Assembly: GCA_017648525.1 (NCBI GenBank)
Contig: JAGCIP010000164.1
Coordinates: forward strand, 1 to 25,315
DNA length: 25,315 nucleotides
From: Clostridia bacterium
GTDB lineage: Bacteria > Bacillota > Clostridia > Christensenellales > Borkfalkiaceae
Reading direction: 5' to 3'
Below are positions 15,653 to 22,849 of the stretch, one piece after another. Position 1 is the stretch's first letter; each line of letters starts with the position of its first letter. Position numbers and translations under genes: made by a program. The notes beneath the pieces were generated by a model. It saw only the letters and a list, made by a program, of their open reading frames with translations, searched no databases and was not told the DNA's origin.

Positions 15653-16354
15653 ATGAGAAAAATTAGAACTCCATTTTTTGAAATCGGTACTAAAAACTAC
15701 ATTTATGGCGACGACGTATTAAAACTTGCAATGGCTGCGGATAAAATGGCTGAAAAGTATGACGTTGACGTTCTTATGACCACCCCATACGCTGATATTA
15801 GACGTGTTGCGGAAAACACTAAAAACCTTATAATTATCGCTCCTTATATGGACACTCTTTACCCCGGTCGTGGTATGGCGGCTGTTTTACCCGAAAGTTT
15901 AAAGGCTGCGGGCGCACACGGCGTTGTTATCAACCACTGTGAAAAGCCTATGTCACTTCCCCAAATGAAAGAAACCATTAAGCGTGCAAGGGAAATGGAC
16001 TTTATAGTTTTCGCTTGCGCGGACACTACTGCTGAGGCGCAAGCACTCGCTCACCTTAACCCCGATATTATTAACCCAGAACCTTCTGAACTTATCGGTG
16101 GAAACGGTGGTCAAGTTAGCGATATGGGCTTCGTTAAACAAACTATTGACGCAATCAAGGCTATAAACCCCGACATTTACGTTGAACAAGCGGCTGGTAT
16201 TACCAACGGCAAACAAGTTTACGACTTTATTATGGCTGGCTCGGAAGGTGCGGGTGCAGCATCTGGTATCTGCAATGCAGACGACCCCATTGCCGTTATG
16301 GAAGAAATGATTAAGGCTACTAAACAAGCAAAAGACGATTTAGCAAAAAAATAA
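15653..16354 (+). CDS. Archaeal-type triose-phosphate-isomerase-like sugar-phosphate isomerase
   Basis: The 233-residue protein has the compact TIM layout seen in archaeal enzymes and in the TIM-like isomerases of tetritol catabolism (for example Brucella EryH). Catalytic residues are recognisable: Lys14 in GTKNY, His95 in VINHCEKPM and Glu143 followed by Pro in the loop NPEPSELIGG. The phosphate-binding region is AGSEGAGAASGI near 205-216. It is clearly different from the usual bacterial glycolytic TpiA (NWKMN start, AYEPVWAIGTG loop), so a dedicated role in this locus, such as on a tetrulose phosphate, is more likely than glycolysis. That role is inference. GAGGTTAG precedes the ATG. Confidence 0.85.
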   Translation: MRKIRTPFFEIGTKNYIYGDDVLKLAMAADKMAEKYDVDVLMTTPYADIRRVAENTKNLIIIAPYMDTLYPGRGMAAVLPESLKAAGAHGVVINHCEKPMSLPQMKETIKRAREMDFIVFACADTTAEAQALAHLNPDIINPEPSELIGGNGGQVSDMGFVKQTIDAIKAINPDIYVEQAAGITNGKQVYDFIMAGSEGAGAASGICNADDPIAVMEEMIKATKQAKDDLAKK

Positions 16355-16379
16355 TTTAATTAAATTTAGGAGAAAAATT

Positions 16380-16874
16380 ATGCTATTTAAGAATAAAATT
16401 TCAGTTGAATCTAATCACAAAGAAGTTACCTTTCACAACGTAACCGCACAAGTTAAAGAAACAGTTAAAAACTCTGGCATTAAAAACGGTATCGTTGTAG
16501 TTTATTCACACCACACCACTTGCTCGGTTATTACCCAAGAATGTGCATTTGATATGTCTATGACAGGTAGAGAAACTCTCCAACAAGATTTGGTTGACGT
16601 ATTTGAAAAAATTTGCCCGTCTTATACAAGAGAAGGCATTTACCTACACCCCGGTCCCAAGGCTCTTAAATTTGCCGAAGAACACGGTGAAGACGCTAGG
16701 GGTTGCCACAATACCGAAGCACATTTAATTTCTTCTATTATCGGCAGAAACGTTACCGCTGTTATTGACGACGGCGAAATTGACCTTGGTGAATTTGGTT
16801 TCATTTACTTTATCGACTGGGATAAGACCCGTGGTAGAAAAAGAAGCGTTCAAATTATGGTTATAGGCGAATAA
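16380..16874 (+). CDS. yjbQ: YjbQ/UPF0047-family protein
   Basis: The 164-residue protein has the family core VYSHHTTCSVITQE (41-54), RETLQQDLVDVFEKI, a conserved RGCHNTEAHLISSIIG block and the terminal GEFGFIYFIDWDKTRGRKRSVQIMV. E. coli YjbQ shows weak thiamin-phosphate synthase activity, which is unlikely to be its true function. Conserved His and Glu residues suggest a metal or phosphate site. It sits between the TIM-like gene (25 bases, with an AGGAGAA site) and the DUF4432 gene (one base), so it belongs to the sugar operon. A role on a sugar phosphate or lactone is a reasonable guess but is not shown by the sequence. It is somewhat longer than the usual ~135-140 residues. Confidence 0.88.
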   Translation: MLFKNKISVESNHKEVTFHNVTAQVKETVKNSGIKNGIVVVYSHHTTCSVITQECAFDMSMTGRETLQQDLVDVFEKICPSYTREGIYLHPGPKALKFAEEHGEDARGCHNTEAHLISSIIGRNVTAVIDDGEIDLGEFGFIYFIDWDKTRGRKRSVQIMVIGE

Positions 16875-16875
16875 T

Positions 16876-17778
16876 ATGGATATTAATACTCTTAAGAAAG
16901 TAGGAAATATCAAGCAGGTAATTTCCGTTTATGATATGGAAGTTAAAAACGGCGTTGCTTGTGGAAAAAGAATTATTCTAGTTAACAACGGCGTTTTAGA
17001 AGTTGCCTTTAACGCAGACAATGCGTTAGATATTGCTTGGGTAAAATATAAGGGCGTAAACGTTTCCTTTTTATCAAAGAACGGCTTAAATAACAACGTT
17101 GGCATTTTCGGTGAACAATTTGAAGGTGGATTTTTATACACTTGCGGGTTAGATAACGTAAGCGCATGCGATAAAACCCGCCCTATACACGGCTCTCTGC
17201 ACGCTAGAAAAGCGGAAAACGTTAATGCAATTACCGATAACGATAAAGTTATTGTTAGTGGGGACGTTTATACTACCGCACTTAAAGGCATTAACCTAAA
17301 ATTGCATAGAAAATACGTTGTTACTTCCAACGGCATTTCCTTTAACGACACGGTTATAAATTGTGGATTTACCGATAGCGATTACGTTCTTCTTTATCAC
17401 GTTAACTTTGGGTATCCTTTCCTTGATAAAGACTTTATTTTGGATTTTGACGCGGTTTCTTCTTTCCCCGCTAACAAAACCACTAATATTGAAGATTGCA
17501 AGGTTATTACCGACGCTAGGCCGAAAGAAAGTGAAAAACTTTATTATCACTACTTAAAAGACGGCGTAGTTATAATGAAAAACCCAAGTCTTGATATCGA
17601 GTGCGTGATGGAGTTCGATATGAAAGCACTCCCCTTACTCGTTGAATGGAAAAACTTGTTTGAAGGTGATTACGTTATAGGTATTGAACCTGCAACGACC
17701 AGATTTGACGAATATAAAAAGAACCCGATAAAATCGGGCGAAGAACACAAGTTTAGCGTCTCGGTTAAATTCAGCTAA
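16876..17778 (+). CDS. DUF4432 aldose-epimerase-like protein
   Basis: The 300-residue protein belongs to the galactose mutarotase-like beta-sandwich superfamily. Visible features are a GIFGEQFEGGFLYTCGLDNV stretch (about 77-96), a RPIHGSLHARKA motif (about 105-116, with the His used for catalysis in mutarotases) and an LLYHVNFGYPFLD block (about 173-185). EPATTRFDEYKK, with a late acidic residue, lies near 275. Such proteins interconvert anomers of free sugars. It has no strong ribosome binding site and starts one base after yjbQ, so translation is coupled. Last gene of the plus arm, followed by a terminator. Confidence 0.85.
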   Translation: MDINTLKKVGNIKQVISVYDMEVKNGVACGKRIILVNNGVLEVAFNADNALDIAWVKYKGVNVSFLSKNGLNNNVGIFGEQFEGGFLYTCGLDNVSACDKTRPIHGSLHARKAENVNAITDNDKVIVSGDVYTTALKGINLKLHRKYVVTSNGISFNDTVINCGFTDSDYVLLYHVNFGYPFLDKDFILDFDAVSSFPANKTTNIEDCKVITDARPKESEKLYYHYLKDGVVIMKNPSLDIECVMEFDMKALPLLVEWKNLFEGDYVIGIEPATTRFDEYKKNPIKSGEEHKFSVSVKFS

Positions 17779-17799
17779 CTAATCTAATTTATATTATAA

Positions 17800-17829
17800 A
17801 ACCGCCCCGCAAATTTTTGCGAGGCGGTT
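17800..17829. terminator. Bidirectional terminator between the DUF4432 and YitT genes
   Basis: AACCGCC (17800-17806) pairs with GGCGGTT (17823-17829). After one mismatch, CGCAAA pairs with TTTGCG, leaving a 2-base nominal loop. The plus-strand tail is AATTTTTTA. On the minus strand the tail is TTATAATATA, weaker. It lies between convergent genes. Confidence 0.82.
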
Positions 17830-17835
17830 AATTTT

Positions 17836-18711
17836 TTATATTCTCTTAAATCCTTTTCCGTAAACTTCGTTAGCATCACAAACGATAACAAAAGCGTTTT
17901 CATCAAGTTGTTTAATCATATTCTTAAGACCAACTACTTGGTTATTTTTAACACAAGTGAACAAAACTCCTTTCGGTGTTTTTGAATACATCCCCTCGCC
18001 TTGAATAAGCGTAACGCCACGTGGACTGTGTGAAATTAGAAAATCTGAAATTTCTTCCGCTTTTTCGGTTATAACGTAGCACATTTTTGCTTTTGTAAAG
18101 CCGTAAACAACCATATCGCTAAGTTTTGCACTAACAAATATAAGTATCAACGCATATAAAACGTTTGCGGGATTTTGCAACATTATTGCACCTAAAAGAA
18201 CAACCGCTCCGTCGAATATAGCAACGTGCGTTGCTATGCTACCGTAAGGAACAACGTGATAGGTAAGTCTTCCTAAAAGTTCAGTACCGCCACTAGACAT
18301 TTCGTATTTAATGAATAATCCTATACCTATACCTTGCAAAATACCGCCGTATAAACCAGCAAGAATTTTATCGTCACAAAAAACTAAAGTATCGCCAAAC
18401 AACGTTAAAAGTTCGGTAGTGCCACCAAGAGTAACGGTAGTAATAAAACAGTTGATAATAAACTGTAAACCCATAAGTCTAAATCCAAAAATTAAAAGAG
18501 GAACGTTTATTGCAACAATCATTAACCCCGCAGGAATTAGCCCGTTAGTTAACAATTCCACGAGCGACGCAGCGCCACTTGCCCCACCACCAACTATTTC
18601 GTTTGGTATTAAAAACGCTCTTAAACTTAACGAATAAGAAAAACACCCAACTATCATAAATAAATATCTTCTTATAAGCGACCAAGCGTCTTGTTTTTTA
18701 AATTTATGCAT
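17836..18711 (-). CDS. YitT-family membrane protein
   Basis: The 291-residue protein has the YitT layout: about five or six hydrophobic spans (residues 12-180), with the family signatures LRAFLIPNEIVGGGASG (27-43) and IGIGLFIKYEMSSGGTEL (128-145). A cytoplasmic C-terminal DUF2179 domain follows (about 200-285, with KAKMCYVITEKAEEISDFL, RGVTLIQGEGMY and FVIVCDANEVYGKGF). The function is unknown in general. It starts 5 bases after the HAD phosphatase stop with little ribosome binding site, so expression depends on that gene. Confidence 0.93.
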   Translation of the reverse strand: MHKFKKQDAWSLIRRYLFMIVGCFSYSLSLRAFLIPNEIVGGGASGAASLVELLTNGLIPAGLMIVAINVPLLIFGFRLMGLQFIINCFITTVTLGGTTELLTLFGDTLVFCDDKILAGLYGGILQGIGIGLFIKYEMSSGGTELLGRLTYHVVPYGSIATHVAIFDGAVVLLGAIMLQNPANVLYALILIFVSAKLSDMVVYGFTKAKMCYVITEKAEEISDFLISHSPRGVTLIQGEGMYSKTPKGVLFTCVKNNQVVGLKNMIKQLDENAFVIVCDANEVYGKGFKRI

Positions 18712-18716
18712 AATAC

Positions 18717-19532
18717 TTATTTTTTAACTAACTCCTTAACAGAATTTAACACAAACGTGGGTTTAACGTCACTTTGATTATAGTCGTTCATAGTCGCTTC
18801 ACCACTCAAAACCATAACTGTATCTACGCCTGCATTGACACCAGATGCAATATCAGTATAAAGCCTATCGCCAAGCACCACGACGTCTTCCTTTTTATAG
18901 CCGAATTTTTCCATAACGATATTTATCATTGTGGGTTGGGGTTTGCCTATAAATTCAGGCATTTTGCCCGTTGCCTTTTCAATACCGAAACACATTGACC
19001 CACAGTCTGGAATATAACCAAAATCCACAGGACATACCCAGTCGGGATTTGTTGCGTAATACGGAACGTTAAGTTCGGTCAACATTTTACAGGTTGTTCT
19101 TAACTTTTCGCCCGTAAGTTCAGGGTCAAACCCAACTAAAATTACACTCGCCGTATTATCGTAATGGATTGTAACGTTTATGTCGTTATCAATGAGTTCT
19201 TTAATAAAGGAACGAGTGCCTTGTGCGTAAACCAGTTTATTCGCATATTTTTTCTTTAACAATTCAACGGTTGCTTGAGTTGACGTAAAGAAATTTTCTT
19301 TTGTAACTTCAAGCCCTAAATTTGCTAATTTATTAACGTAATCAAACACGGACTTTGACGAATTATTAGTTATAAAAACGTACTTTCCGCCTTGATTTTC
19401 TATTTGAGAAAGCAATTCCTTTACCCCGTCAAACAAATTATTTTCGAGATAAATCGTGCCGTCCATATCGAAAAGATACAACTTCTTATTTAATAGTTTT
19501 GAATAATCTTTTCCAAAATAATCTTTATACAT
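18717..19532 (-). CDS. HAD-IIA (NagD-like) phosphatase
   Basis: The 271-residue protein is a haloacid-dehalogenase hydrolase of the NagD/PNPase-like subgroup, acting on small phosphate esters in the cytosol. Motif I is FDMDGTIY (21-28, Asp22 nucleophile and Asp24), motif II is FITNNSS, the motif-III Lys lies in IGKPQP, and motif IV is VLGDRLYTDI. The class IIA cap lies between motifs II and III. GGAG lies just upstream of the ATG at 19532. The gap to the ABC operon is only 55 bases and is filled by a terminator hairpin, so its promoter is unclear. Substrate not assigned. Confidence 0.9.
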   Translation of the reverse strand: MYKDYFGKDYSKLLNKKLYLFDMDGTIYLENNLFDGVKELLSQIENQGGKYVFITNNSSKSVFDYVNKLANLGLEVTKENFFTSTQATVELLKKKYANKLVYAQGTRSFIKELIDNDINVTIHYDNTASVILVGFDPELTGEKLRTTCKMLTELNVPYYATNPDWVCPVDFGYIPDCGSMCFGIEKATGKMPEFIGKPQPTMINIVMEKFGYKKEDVVVLGDRLYTDIASGVNAGVDTVMVLSGEATMNDYNQSDVKPTFVLNSVKELVKK

Positions 19533-19549
19533 ATATGCTCCAACTTAAA

Positions 19550-19576
19550 AATATTGCGCCATATCGACGCAATATT
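19550..19576 (-). terminator. Terminator or attenuator between the ABC operon and the HAD gene
   Basis: Nine-base arms AATATTGCG and CGCAATATT with a 9-base loop, followed on the minus strand by TTTTTAAG. It ends the ABC transporter operon but sits only 17 bases upstream of the HAD start, so partial read-through would be needed for a shared transcript. Confidence 0.72.
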
Positions 19577-19587
19577 TTTTTATTTTA

Positions 19588-20547
19588 CTAATACAAAACT
19601 TTTGATAAAAATTCAACCAACCTTTTGTCTTTGGGGTTTGAAAAGAATTCTTTTGGTTCGTTTTCTTCTTTTATGATACCTTCGTCCATAAATAACACCC
19701 TTGACGCAACTTCTTTGGCAAAACCCATTTCGTGAGTTACAACAACCATAGTCATACCTTCGTTGGCAAGGTCTTTCATAAGTTCCAAAACTTCCCCAAC
19801 CATTTCTGGGTCTAATGCAGAAGTCGGCTCGTCAAATAGCATTACGTCAGGCTCCATAGCAAGCGCACGAATGATTGCTATTCTTTGCTTTTGCCCACCC
19901 GAAAGTGTTGACGGATAAACGTGAGCCTTGTCTTCAAGCCCGATGCGTTTAAGAAGTTCAATTGCCTTCTTTTCCGCTTCTTCTTTTGTCTTTAACTTAA
20001 GTTTAATAGGCGCAAGAGTAAGGTTATCCATTACGGTTAAATTATTAAATAAATTAAAATGTTGGAAAACCATTCCCATTTTTTGGCGAGTAACGTTTAC
20101 GTCCATAAAGTTATCTTTATAAAGGGTTTTTATCGCCTTTTTATAAGACTTTCCTTCTCTTTTAGTCAATAAATCGTTTTTCTTTATGTCTTCTATTACT
20201 TTTAAGTCTAATTCTTCTGGACTTACCGACGGAAACTCTTTGTTGGCCTTAATCATTAAATGTTTATAGGTTAAAGATTCTCTAATCACGTCAAAGTGCA
20301 AATAGGGGTCAACGGGAGTTAAAAGCTTGCCTTGAAACCAAATTTCACCATAAGTAGGAGTTTCAAGTAGGTTCATACACCTAAGCATAGTAGATTTACC
20401 ACTACCCGACGGACCAAGAATAACTACTTTCTCACCCTTTTTAATATCGCACGTTACACCGTTTAACACTTTAACTTTACCAAAGCTTTTATAAAGGTTA
20501 GAAACTTTAACTATAGACTTTTCCGCTACAACGTTATTTTCTGTCAT
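19588..20547 (-). CDS. Polar amino-acid ABC transporter ATP-binding protein with a large insert
   Basis: This ATPase of a GlnQ/HisP-type importer binds the permease on the cytosolic side. Walker A is GPSGSGKST (45-53), the Q-loop is MVFQHF (159-164, Gln162), the signature is LSGGQKQR (215-222), Walker B is VMLFDEP (235-241) and the switch His272 is in VVTHEM. Its 319 residues exceed the usual ~240-250 because of a charged insert of nearly 80 residues between the end of the Walker A region and the Q-loop (about 75-152). The gene has AAAGGAGGT upstream and overlaps the permease by 14 bases. The insert is in frame and its code looks like the rest, so I read it as real. Confidence 0.94.
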   Translation of the reverse strand: MTENNVVAEKSIVKVSNLYKSFGKVKVLNGVTCDIKKGEKVVILGPSGSGKSTMLRCMNLLETPTYGEIWFQGKLLTPVDPYLHFDVIRESLTYKHLMIKANKEFPSVSPEELDLKVIEDIKKNDLLTKREGKSYKKAIKTLYKDNFMDVNVTRQKMGMVFQHFNLFNNLTVMDNLTLAPIKLKLKTKEEAEKKAIELLKRIGLEDKAHVYPSTLSGGQKQRIAIIRALAMEPDVMLFDEPTSALDPEMVGEVLELMKDLANEGMTMVVVTHEMGFAKEVASRVLFMDEGIIKEENEPKEFFSNPKDKRLVEFLSKVLY

Positions 20548-21244
20548 TTACGCTCAACCTCCTTTCAATTAATTTTTGCACGAAAGTAAGTATTAGCACC
20601 ACGATTAAATACATAATCGCAACGCTAAAAATAAGCGCCATATAACACCCTGGCTCTGCTAAACCAAGTTTTTCAGCAACGCCAAGTAAGTCTCTAACTT
20701 GTTTTCCACCCACTCTTAAAGCGATATAGCAAACAACCGAAGTTTCTTTTACTAAAATAATTATTTCGTTAAAAATAGTAGGTATAACGACTTTTATCGC
20801 TTGGGGTATAATTATAGAAAACATTGTAGTTTTCCAAGTTAAACCTAAACTTCTGCCCGCTTCCATTTGACCTTTATCAATTGAACTTATACCACTTCTA
20901 ATTATTTCCGCCATATAAGCACCGCTGTTTATGCCAAACGAAACGATAGGAACAACCAAGTTCGTATCGTATGACTTAAATGATACAAGAATAACACCGT
21001 ACATAATCAAAAGTTGTACAAGCATAGGCGTTCCCCTAATCACAGCGATATAAAGGTCTGCAAATTTATCCAAAAGCTTTATTAAAATATTCGTTTTGGG
21101 TGCAATTTTAATCATAGCTAAAATAACACCTATTAAAAAACCTATTATAAGTGCAACAAACGCTATGATTAAGGAAATACCGAGACCTTCAAAAAGAAGG
21201 CCTCGGATTTCAAAAATATAATTTAATTGTTCTCTTAAACTCAT
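20534..21244 (-). CDS. Polar amino-acid ABC transporter permease
   Basis: The 236-residue HisM/GlnP-type permease has about five membrane spans. The cytoplasmic coupling (EAA) loop reads GQMEAGRSLGLTWKTTM with IIPQAIKV following, and the family motif IRGTPMLVQL precedes it. It forms the channel of the importer with the ATPase and the binding lipoprotein that flank it in one operon, in the order binding protein-permease-ATPase. Amino-acid specificity cannot be read from the sequence. Confidence 0.95.
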   Translation of the reverse strand: MSLREQLNYIFEIRGLLFEGLGISLIIAFVALIIGFLIGVILAMIKIAPKTNILIKLLDKFADLYIAVIRGTPMLVQLLIMYGVILVSFKSYDTNLVVPIVSFGINSGAYMAEIIRSGISSIDKGQMEAGRSLGLTWKTTMFSIIIPQAIKVVIPTIFNEIIILVKETSVVCYIALRVGGKQVRDLLGVAEKLGLAEPGCYMALIFSVAIMYLIVVLILTFVQKLIERRLSVNDRK

Positions 21245-21259
21245 TTTCTTACCGTAAAA

Positions 21260-22093
21260 TTAACCTACGATACCACCACTATGTTTGAGAGTATAGTAGT
21301 TGATAACGCCGTTGTCAATCATTGATTTTAATACTTTGTTTACTTCTTCTACAAGCGCAGTTGCACCAAGATTGAAATACAAAACGTAAGATTCGGGTTC
21401 TGCGTCAATTTCATAACATTCAAGAGCGTTGTTGCTTGCAACGATAGATTCTGCAGGAAGTTTGTCGATAACTACTGCGCCGAGTGATTTACCGATATCG
21501 CCACTTGCTACGATTGCGTTAGTATAAGTAATAACGCTGTTGCCCTTTCCTTCAAGTTCTCCTTCTACATGTGCACCGTTATCACCTTCAACACCGTTAA
21601 CAGCATCTTCAATAAGCCAGTTACCAGTAGTTCCTTCTTGAACACCGATTGCTTTTTTATCAAGGTCTGCTAAAGCACTAATAGGAAGTTTGCCACCTAC
21701 AAGTTTATCGTCTAATGCGTCTTTTAAGGTAATAACGTATTGAACTGAAGTTGCATAAGAAATTGATGCGAGCGCAATCTTATCACGTTCGTCGTTCTTT
21801 GTCATACCTGCAGCACCAACAGCCATAGTGTTTTTGCCAACTTCTTCAAGAATTTGGTCAAATTCAATATCGTTGATTACAATTTTGTAGCCAAGAACTT
21901 CTGCAATTTCTTGCATAATTTCAATGTCTACACCCTTAACAGCACCATCTTTGTCAACGTATTCATAAGGTGCAAAACCTGCGTTCGTGTAAACGTAAAG
22001 AGTTTCCGCGTTAGAATTGTTACAACCTACAGCGCTGAAAACGCATACTATGCTTAACAAAGCAGTAGTTAAAATTGTTAAAAACTTTTTCAT
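21260..22093 (-). CDS. Amino-acid-binding lipoprotein of the ABC transporter
   Basis: The 277-residue protein has a lipoprotein signal peptide (KK start, hydrophobic core and AVGC with Cys24). The mature part is a periplasmic-type binding domain (SBP_bac_3): TLYVYTNAGFAPYEYVDKDG, VKGVDIEIMQEIAEVLGYK, AAGMTKNDERDK and the late block GVINYYTLKHSGGI. It captures amino acids at the cell surface and delivers them to the permease. First gene of the operon, with AAAAGGAGAA upstream. Cleavage would be by a signal peptidase II such as the lspA product in this window. Confidence 0.96.
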   Translation of the reverse strand: MKKFLTILTTALLSIVCVFSAVGCNNSNAETLYVYTNAGFAPYEYVDKDGAVKGVDIEIMQEIAEVLGYKIVINDIEFDQILEEVGKNTMAVGAAGMTKNDERDKIALASISYATSVQYVITLKDALDDKLVGGKLPISALADLDKKAIGVQEGTTGNWLIEDAVNGVEGDNGAHVEGELEGKGNSVITYTNAIVASGDIGKSLGAVVIDKLPAESIVASNNALECYEIDAEPESYVLYFNLGATALVEEVNKVLKSMIDNGVINYYTLKHSGGIVG

Positions 22094-22149
22094 TTTGTTT
22101 CTCCTTTTACTGAATTTATCAGTTTCTTTTTTAACATTATTATAGGTGA

Positions 22150-22178
22150 ATTATAAAACTATCTTTCCACCTTGTCAA
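22150..22178 (-). promoter_or_regulatory. Perfect consensus promoter of the ABC transporter operon
   Basis: On the minus strand, TTGACA (22173-22178), 17 bases, then TATAAT (22150-22155). The leader is about 50 bases and contains ACTGA and TCAGT arms around a 5-base AT loop, just before the ribosome binding site. Confidence 0.85.
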
Positions 22179-22308
22179 GTAATTATGGTATTATAACTAA
22201 ATATTCATAAATTATTTAACTTTTCGCCCTGTTTTTTGAATATTTTAACGAATAATACTACCATTACCCATTTGTAACTTTGTGTCGTAAATATGAATAT
22301 TTTAAAAT

Positions 22309-22791
22309 ATGAACGTTTACGAATATGATCGGCAGTCTGCCGTTGATTACGCTCTTAAGTGGGCAAAAGCACGAAACCCTGAATTTTACAACTTTGACAA
22401 CCTTGGTGGAGATTGCACAAACTTTGTTTCGCAATGTCTTTTTGCTGGTTCAGGTATAATGAATTACACTAAAACTACAGGTTGGTATTACAAAACACTA
22501 AACAGCAGAGCTCCAGCGTGGAGCGGAGTGCCGTTTTTGTACAATTTTTTAGTCAATAACGACGGCACAGGTGTTTTTGGCGAAAGAAAAGAACTCTCTA
22601 AAATTAAAGACGGCGACGTCATTTTTATGGTAAGAAACAATATTGAGTTATACCACGCCGTTATTGTTAGCCGTGTTACTCCTAATGACGTTTTTGTTTG
22701 TTCTCATACTTTTGACGCTATTAACCGTCCGCTTTCAACCTATTTATATCAATCGATTGTGCCCATTAGAATTTTAGGATTTAGAAAATAA
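22309..22791 (+). CDS. Amidase_6-type cysteine hydrolase, small
   Basis: The 160-residue protein matches the Amidase_6 (CHAP-like) domain: YALKWAKARNPEFYNFDN followed by GGDCTNFVSQC with Cys36 as nucleophile, then YHAVIVS (His116) and CSHTFDA (His133, Asp136). It is a thiol hydrolase, family members of which act on peptide or amide bonds. It carries no signal peptide and no anchor, so it would be cytosolic, or leave the cell without a classical export signal. The start is preceded by no good ribosome binding site. An A/T-only 14-bp palindrome (22297-22310) overlaps the start codon. It is the only gene of its transcript. Confidence 0.83.
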   Translation: MNVYEYDRQSAVDYALKWAKARNPEFYNFDNLGGDCTNFVSQCLFAGSGIMNYTKTTGWYYKTLNSRAPAWSGVPFLYNFLVNNDGTGVFGERKELSKIKDGDVIFMVRNNIELYHAVIVSRVTPNDVFVCSHTFDAINRPLSTYLYQSIVPIRILGFRK

Positions 22792-22819
22792 AAGCCCGAC
22801 GAAAATTTCGCCAGACTTT
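22791..22819 (-). terminator. Terminator of the degV transcript (effective on the minus strand only)
   Basis: Fourteen-base arms 22791-22804 and 22806-22819 pair completely as minus-strand RNA when three G-U wobbles are counted, and are followed by a U-rich tail. The same arms on plus-strand RNA have three C-A mismatches, so the amidase transcript gains a weaker hairpin. The left arm begins at the last base of the amidase stop codon. Confidence 0.7.
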
Positions 22820-22849
22820 CACCAAAATCATATATGCTTTTTAATTTTA

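Noticed and set aside
20551..20557. Further TTGAGCG match to the DeoR operator word
   Set aside because: It is inside the permease coding region next to the ATPase ribosome binding site, not at a promoter, and is expected by chance.
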